A stretch of DNA of 64,000 nucleotides from Ignavibacteria bacterium (GTDB lineage Bacteria; Bacteroidota; Ignavibacteria; Kapaibacteriales; Kapaibacteriaceae). A model generated the notes under the pieces. It worked only from the letters and a program-made list of their open reading frames with translations, was not told the origin of the DNA and ran no database searches. Made by a program: the position numbers and the translations under genes. Where the stretch lies: positions 310,001-374,000 of the forward strand of contig JADJIQ010000004.1 in the NCBI GenBank assembly GCA_016707005.1, written 5' to 3'. Below, piece after piece: positions 62,092-64,000 of this stretch. Numbering within the stretch: the first letter of the stretch is position 1; the number at the start of each line of letters is the position of its first letter.

Positions 62092-63161
62092 ACCACGAAG
62101 AATGGATGCAGCTGGCACTTGATGAAGCACACAGAGGCAGCGGTTGGGTAAGCCCTAATCCTCGCGTCGGTTGTGTGATCGTGCGGGATAATGAGTTGGT
62201 TGCAAAGGGGCATCATCAACGTTTTGGAGATGTCCATGCAGAGGTAGATGCGCTTCGCGCATTCTCCGGGGATGCCTCAACGGCAACGATGTACGTCACG
62301 TTGGAGCCCTGTGCCCATGACGGAAAACAACCCGCCTGTACAAATGCCATCATTGCCTCCGGAATCAAGCGCGTTGTTGTTGGGACAGTAGATCCCAATC
62401 CTCTCGTCTCGGGCCGGGGAATTCAGATTCTTGAGGAACATGGTATCGATGTGATCCGCGGCGTTCGTGAAAACGAATGCCAATGGATGAACAGATGGTT
62501 CTCTCATCACATCACGAGCGGGACGAGCTACGTAACGCTCAAAGCGGCCACATCGATCGATCTCGGGGCTTCAGTCCAGCAGGGACATGGTCGATGGATT
62601 TCATCCGAGGAAAGCAGGGTCGTGACCCATGTGCTGCGAAGTGAGTACGATGCTGTAATGGTTGGGATCGGGACCGTGCTTGCCGACGATCCCCTCTTGA
62701 ATGTCCGTCTGTCTGAAGGCAGAGATCCACTTCGCATCGTCGTTGATCCCAATTGTGAAACGCCCCCTACATCAAAACTGGCTGCTACGGCCAAAGAGAT
62801 CAGAAGCGTCATCTTCTGTGGGCACCATAGTGTCGAGAGTGAGCAAGCAATGATTCTTCGCGGACTTGGCTTCGAGATCATTGGAACAGCAGGAACAACA
62901 TCGCATCTGGATGTAGCAACGATCATTCGAACCACAGGGACCATGGGTATCGCATCTATTCTTCTCGAGGGCGGTCCAACTCTAGCAGCGTCATTTCTCA
63001 ATGCAGGTTGCGTGCGTGAACTCATCCTTCACATAGCTCCCGCGTTTCTCGGAGTTGAGAACACCTGGTTCAAGCATATCACACCAATGGACATCACGTT
63101 ACGTTCATGCACATCGGTCGGACCTGACGTACACATCGTATACACGGTCACCAGATCATGA
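62076..63161 (+). CDS. ribD: Riboflavin biosynthesis deaminase/reductase RibD
   Basis: A 361-aa bifunctional enzyme: deaminase domain (about 5-125) and reductase domain (about 145-361), acting on 2,5-diamino-6-ribosylamino-pyrimidinone phosphate. Zinc ligands are seen in HAEVDAL (about 50-56) and EPCAHDGKQPACTNAI (about 75-90). The reductase part has VGIGTVLADDPLLNVR. ATG 62076 overlaps the previous gene by 16 bases; GTG 62088, overlapping the stop as GTGA, is an equally good start. It overlaps the next TPR gene by four bases. Confidence 0.96.
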   Translation: MATTVNHEEWMQLALDEAHRGSGWVSPNPRVGCVIVRDNELVAKGHHQRFGDVHAEVDALRAFSGDASTATMYVTLEPCAHDGKQPACTNAIIASGIKRVVVGTVDPNPLVSGRGIQILEEHGIDVIRGVRENECQWMNRWFSHHITSGTSYVTLKAATSIDLGASVQQGHGRWISSEESRVVTHVLRSEYDAVMVGIGTVLADDPLLNVRLSEGRDPLRIVVDPNCETPPTSKLAATAKEIRSVIFCGHHSVESEQAMILRGLGFEIIGTAGTTSHLDVATIIRTTGTMGIASILLEGGPTLAASFLNAGCVRELILHIAPAFLGVENTWFKHITPMDITLRSCTSVGPDVHIVYTVTRS

Positions 63162-64000
63162 AGTTCACGCTTCTTTTCGTCGTACTTCTTTGCACGTGCG
63201 TTCTGCTCTTGCCTGCACAGACTGCCACTCAACAATCTGCGATGCGGGCCGCTGCATCAAGGGGTGACTGGCCCACGGTTGAACGTCTTGCAACTCAGTC
63301 GTTAAAGGCAGACAAGAAGGATCGCGTTGCGTCCTTGCTGCTGACGCTTTCTCAACTCAGGCAAGGCAAGGACAAGGAAGCATTGGCAAGCGCGCACCGC
63401 ACCATCGCCATCGACTCATCGCTCATGCAGGCGTGGCTGATGGCTTCTGAATGTGAAGCACAGCTTAAGCATCCAAAGGAGTCCATCTCTCTGCTGCAGG
63501 CTGCTCACAATCGATTCCCTGATTCGCTACAGCCTACGTGGGCCCTTGGAATGGCATATGCTCGATCCGGACAATGTGCAGACGCCATTATGCCCCTTGA
63601 AGAGACAATGTTCAGACGTCCAGAGCTCATTGGCGTGATGCAACAACTTGCTCACTGCTACTTTGCTACAGGGCAGATCAATGAGTCCACCCAGCTCTAT
63701 GAACGGATCGTGGACCGAGATCCGCAGAACACGTCGTATCGCCTCTTATACGGTGAATCACTTCTCGCCCGCGGAGATCTAGAAATGGCTACTCAGCAGT
63801 ATCGCGAAGCGATCACTCTAGATCCAAAGAAGACCGACGCCTATCTAGCGCTAACTAGTGCGTTACGAGCGCAGAAAAAGGCCGAAGAGGCATTGCTCGT
63901 CTCACGTCAGCTCACGAAGATCGATCCGACCGAGGCCATGGGGTGGTTCAACGTTGGACTTCTCAGTCTCGAGTTAAAACAGCCGGACAGCTCCGTGCGA
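63158..64000 (+). CDS. Exported TPR-repeat protein, N-terminal part
   Basis: A TPR protein cut by the right edge: 281 codons are visible with no stop. A signal peptide (about 1-21, LLLPAQ) is followed by at least six tetratricopeptide units (GDWPTVERLATQSLKAD, WALGMAYARSGQCADAI, YREAITLDPKKTDAYLAL and similar). ATG 63158 overlaps the ribD stop as ATGA. A periplasmic protein-interaction scaffold is likely; the partner is unknown. Confidence 0.85.
   Translation, partial: MKFTLLFVVLLCTCVLLLPAQTATQQSAMRAAASRGDWPTVERLATQSLKADKKDRVASLLLTLSQLRQGKDKEALASAHRTIAIDSSLMQAWLMASECEAQLKHPKESISLLQAAHNRFPDSLQPTWALGMAYARSGQCADAIMPLEETMFRRPELIGVMQQLAHCYFATGQINESTQLYERIVDRDPQNTSYRLLYGESLLARGDLEMATQQYREAITLDPKKTDAYLALTSALRAQKKAEEALLVSRQLTKIDPTEAMGWFNVGLLSLELKQPDSSVR

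Overview
The window looks like a chromosome segment from the Bacteroidota-Chlorobiota superphylum, plausibly the Kapabacteria/Ignavibacteria side of it; this is inferred from content, as no 16S gene is present. Four things point there. Very large secreted proteins end in a type IX secretion (T9SS) type A sorting domain. Many genes are preceded by the Bacteroidota-type -7 promoter box TAnnTTTG, twice with TTG 18 nt upstream. The cbb3 oxidase has CcoN and CcoO fused into one chain. The E1 subunits of a 2-oxoacid dehydrogenase are also fused. No transposase, integrase, phage gene or CRISPR array was seen, and no stretch over 300 bases lacks a gene or gene remnant.

Layout. 1-3166: start of uvrC, divergent from a MoxR ATPase / VWA protein pair. 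3163-11072 (minus): a probable envelope operon of a 1046-aa TPR protein, an outer-membrane barrel, a SPOR protein, a TonB-family protein and a 60-aa membrane peptide, followed by UDP-glucose dehydrogenase. 11176-12063: the tRNA hydroxylase trhO, divergent from the TPR gene. 12088-29109 (minus): three tandem copies, about 5.7 kb each, of a giant T9SS-secreted cell-surface protein gene. Copies A and B are nearly identical and frameshifted; copy C is intact (1832 aa) with a different N-terminal domain. 29368-32173: a purine nucleoside phosphorylase, a lipoprotein and phosphate acetyltransferase. 32177-37288 (minus): hslO, mutS and a GT-C-like membrane protein. 37431-41446: a small exported beta-rich protein, tRNA-Ser(GCT), smpB, tyrS, a LipM-like octanoyltransferase and a lipoprotein. 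41457-46809 (minus): a DUF1460 amidase-like protein, aspS, two family 9 glycosyltransferases and a small conserved protein.

46977-56299 (minus) is a cbb3 oxidase locus: an Rrf2-type Fe-S regulator with a perfect palindrome at its promoter, then ccoI, ccoS, fused ccoNO, ccoQ, a monoheme ccoP, ccoG, ccoH, a TauE/SafE-like membrane protein and a separate cytochrome c. Together these give high-affinity aerobic respiration plus the assembly factors for it. 56363-60333 (minus) carries a fused E1 2-oxoacid dehydrogenase, gmk and yicC. 60416-64000 (plus) carries a second purine nucleoside phosphorylase, a lipoprotein, ribD and the start of a TPR protein that runs off the window.

The most unusual region is the tandem surface-protein array. 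Every copy keeps a nearly constant C-terminal scaffold (beta-helix, CARDB-like and Fn3-like regions, T9SS tail) and its own 12-bp-stem terminator. The 5' domains differ between C and A/B, and patchy substitutions suggest gene conversion. Each frameshift in A or B lies where the other copy is intact, and after correction both genes have exactly the same length (5526 bp, 1841 codons). Unpolished repeat assembly is therefore as likely as true pseudogenes or phase variation.
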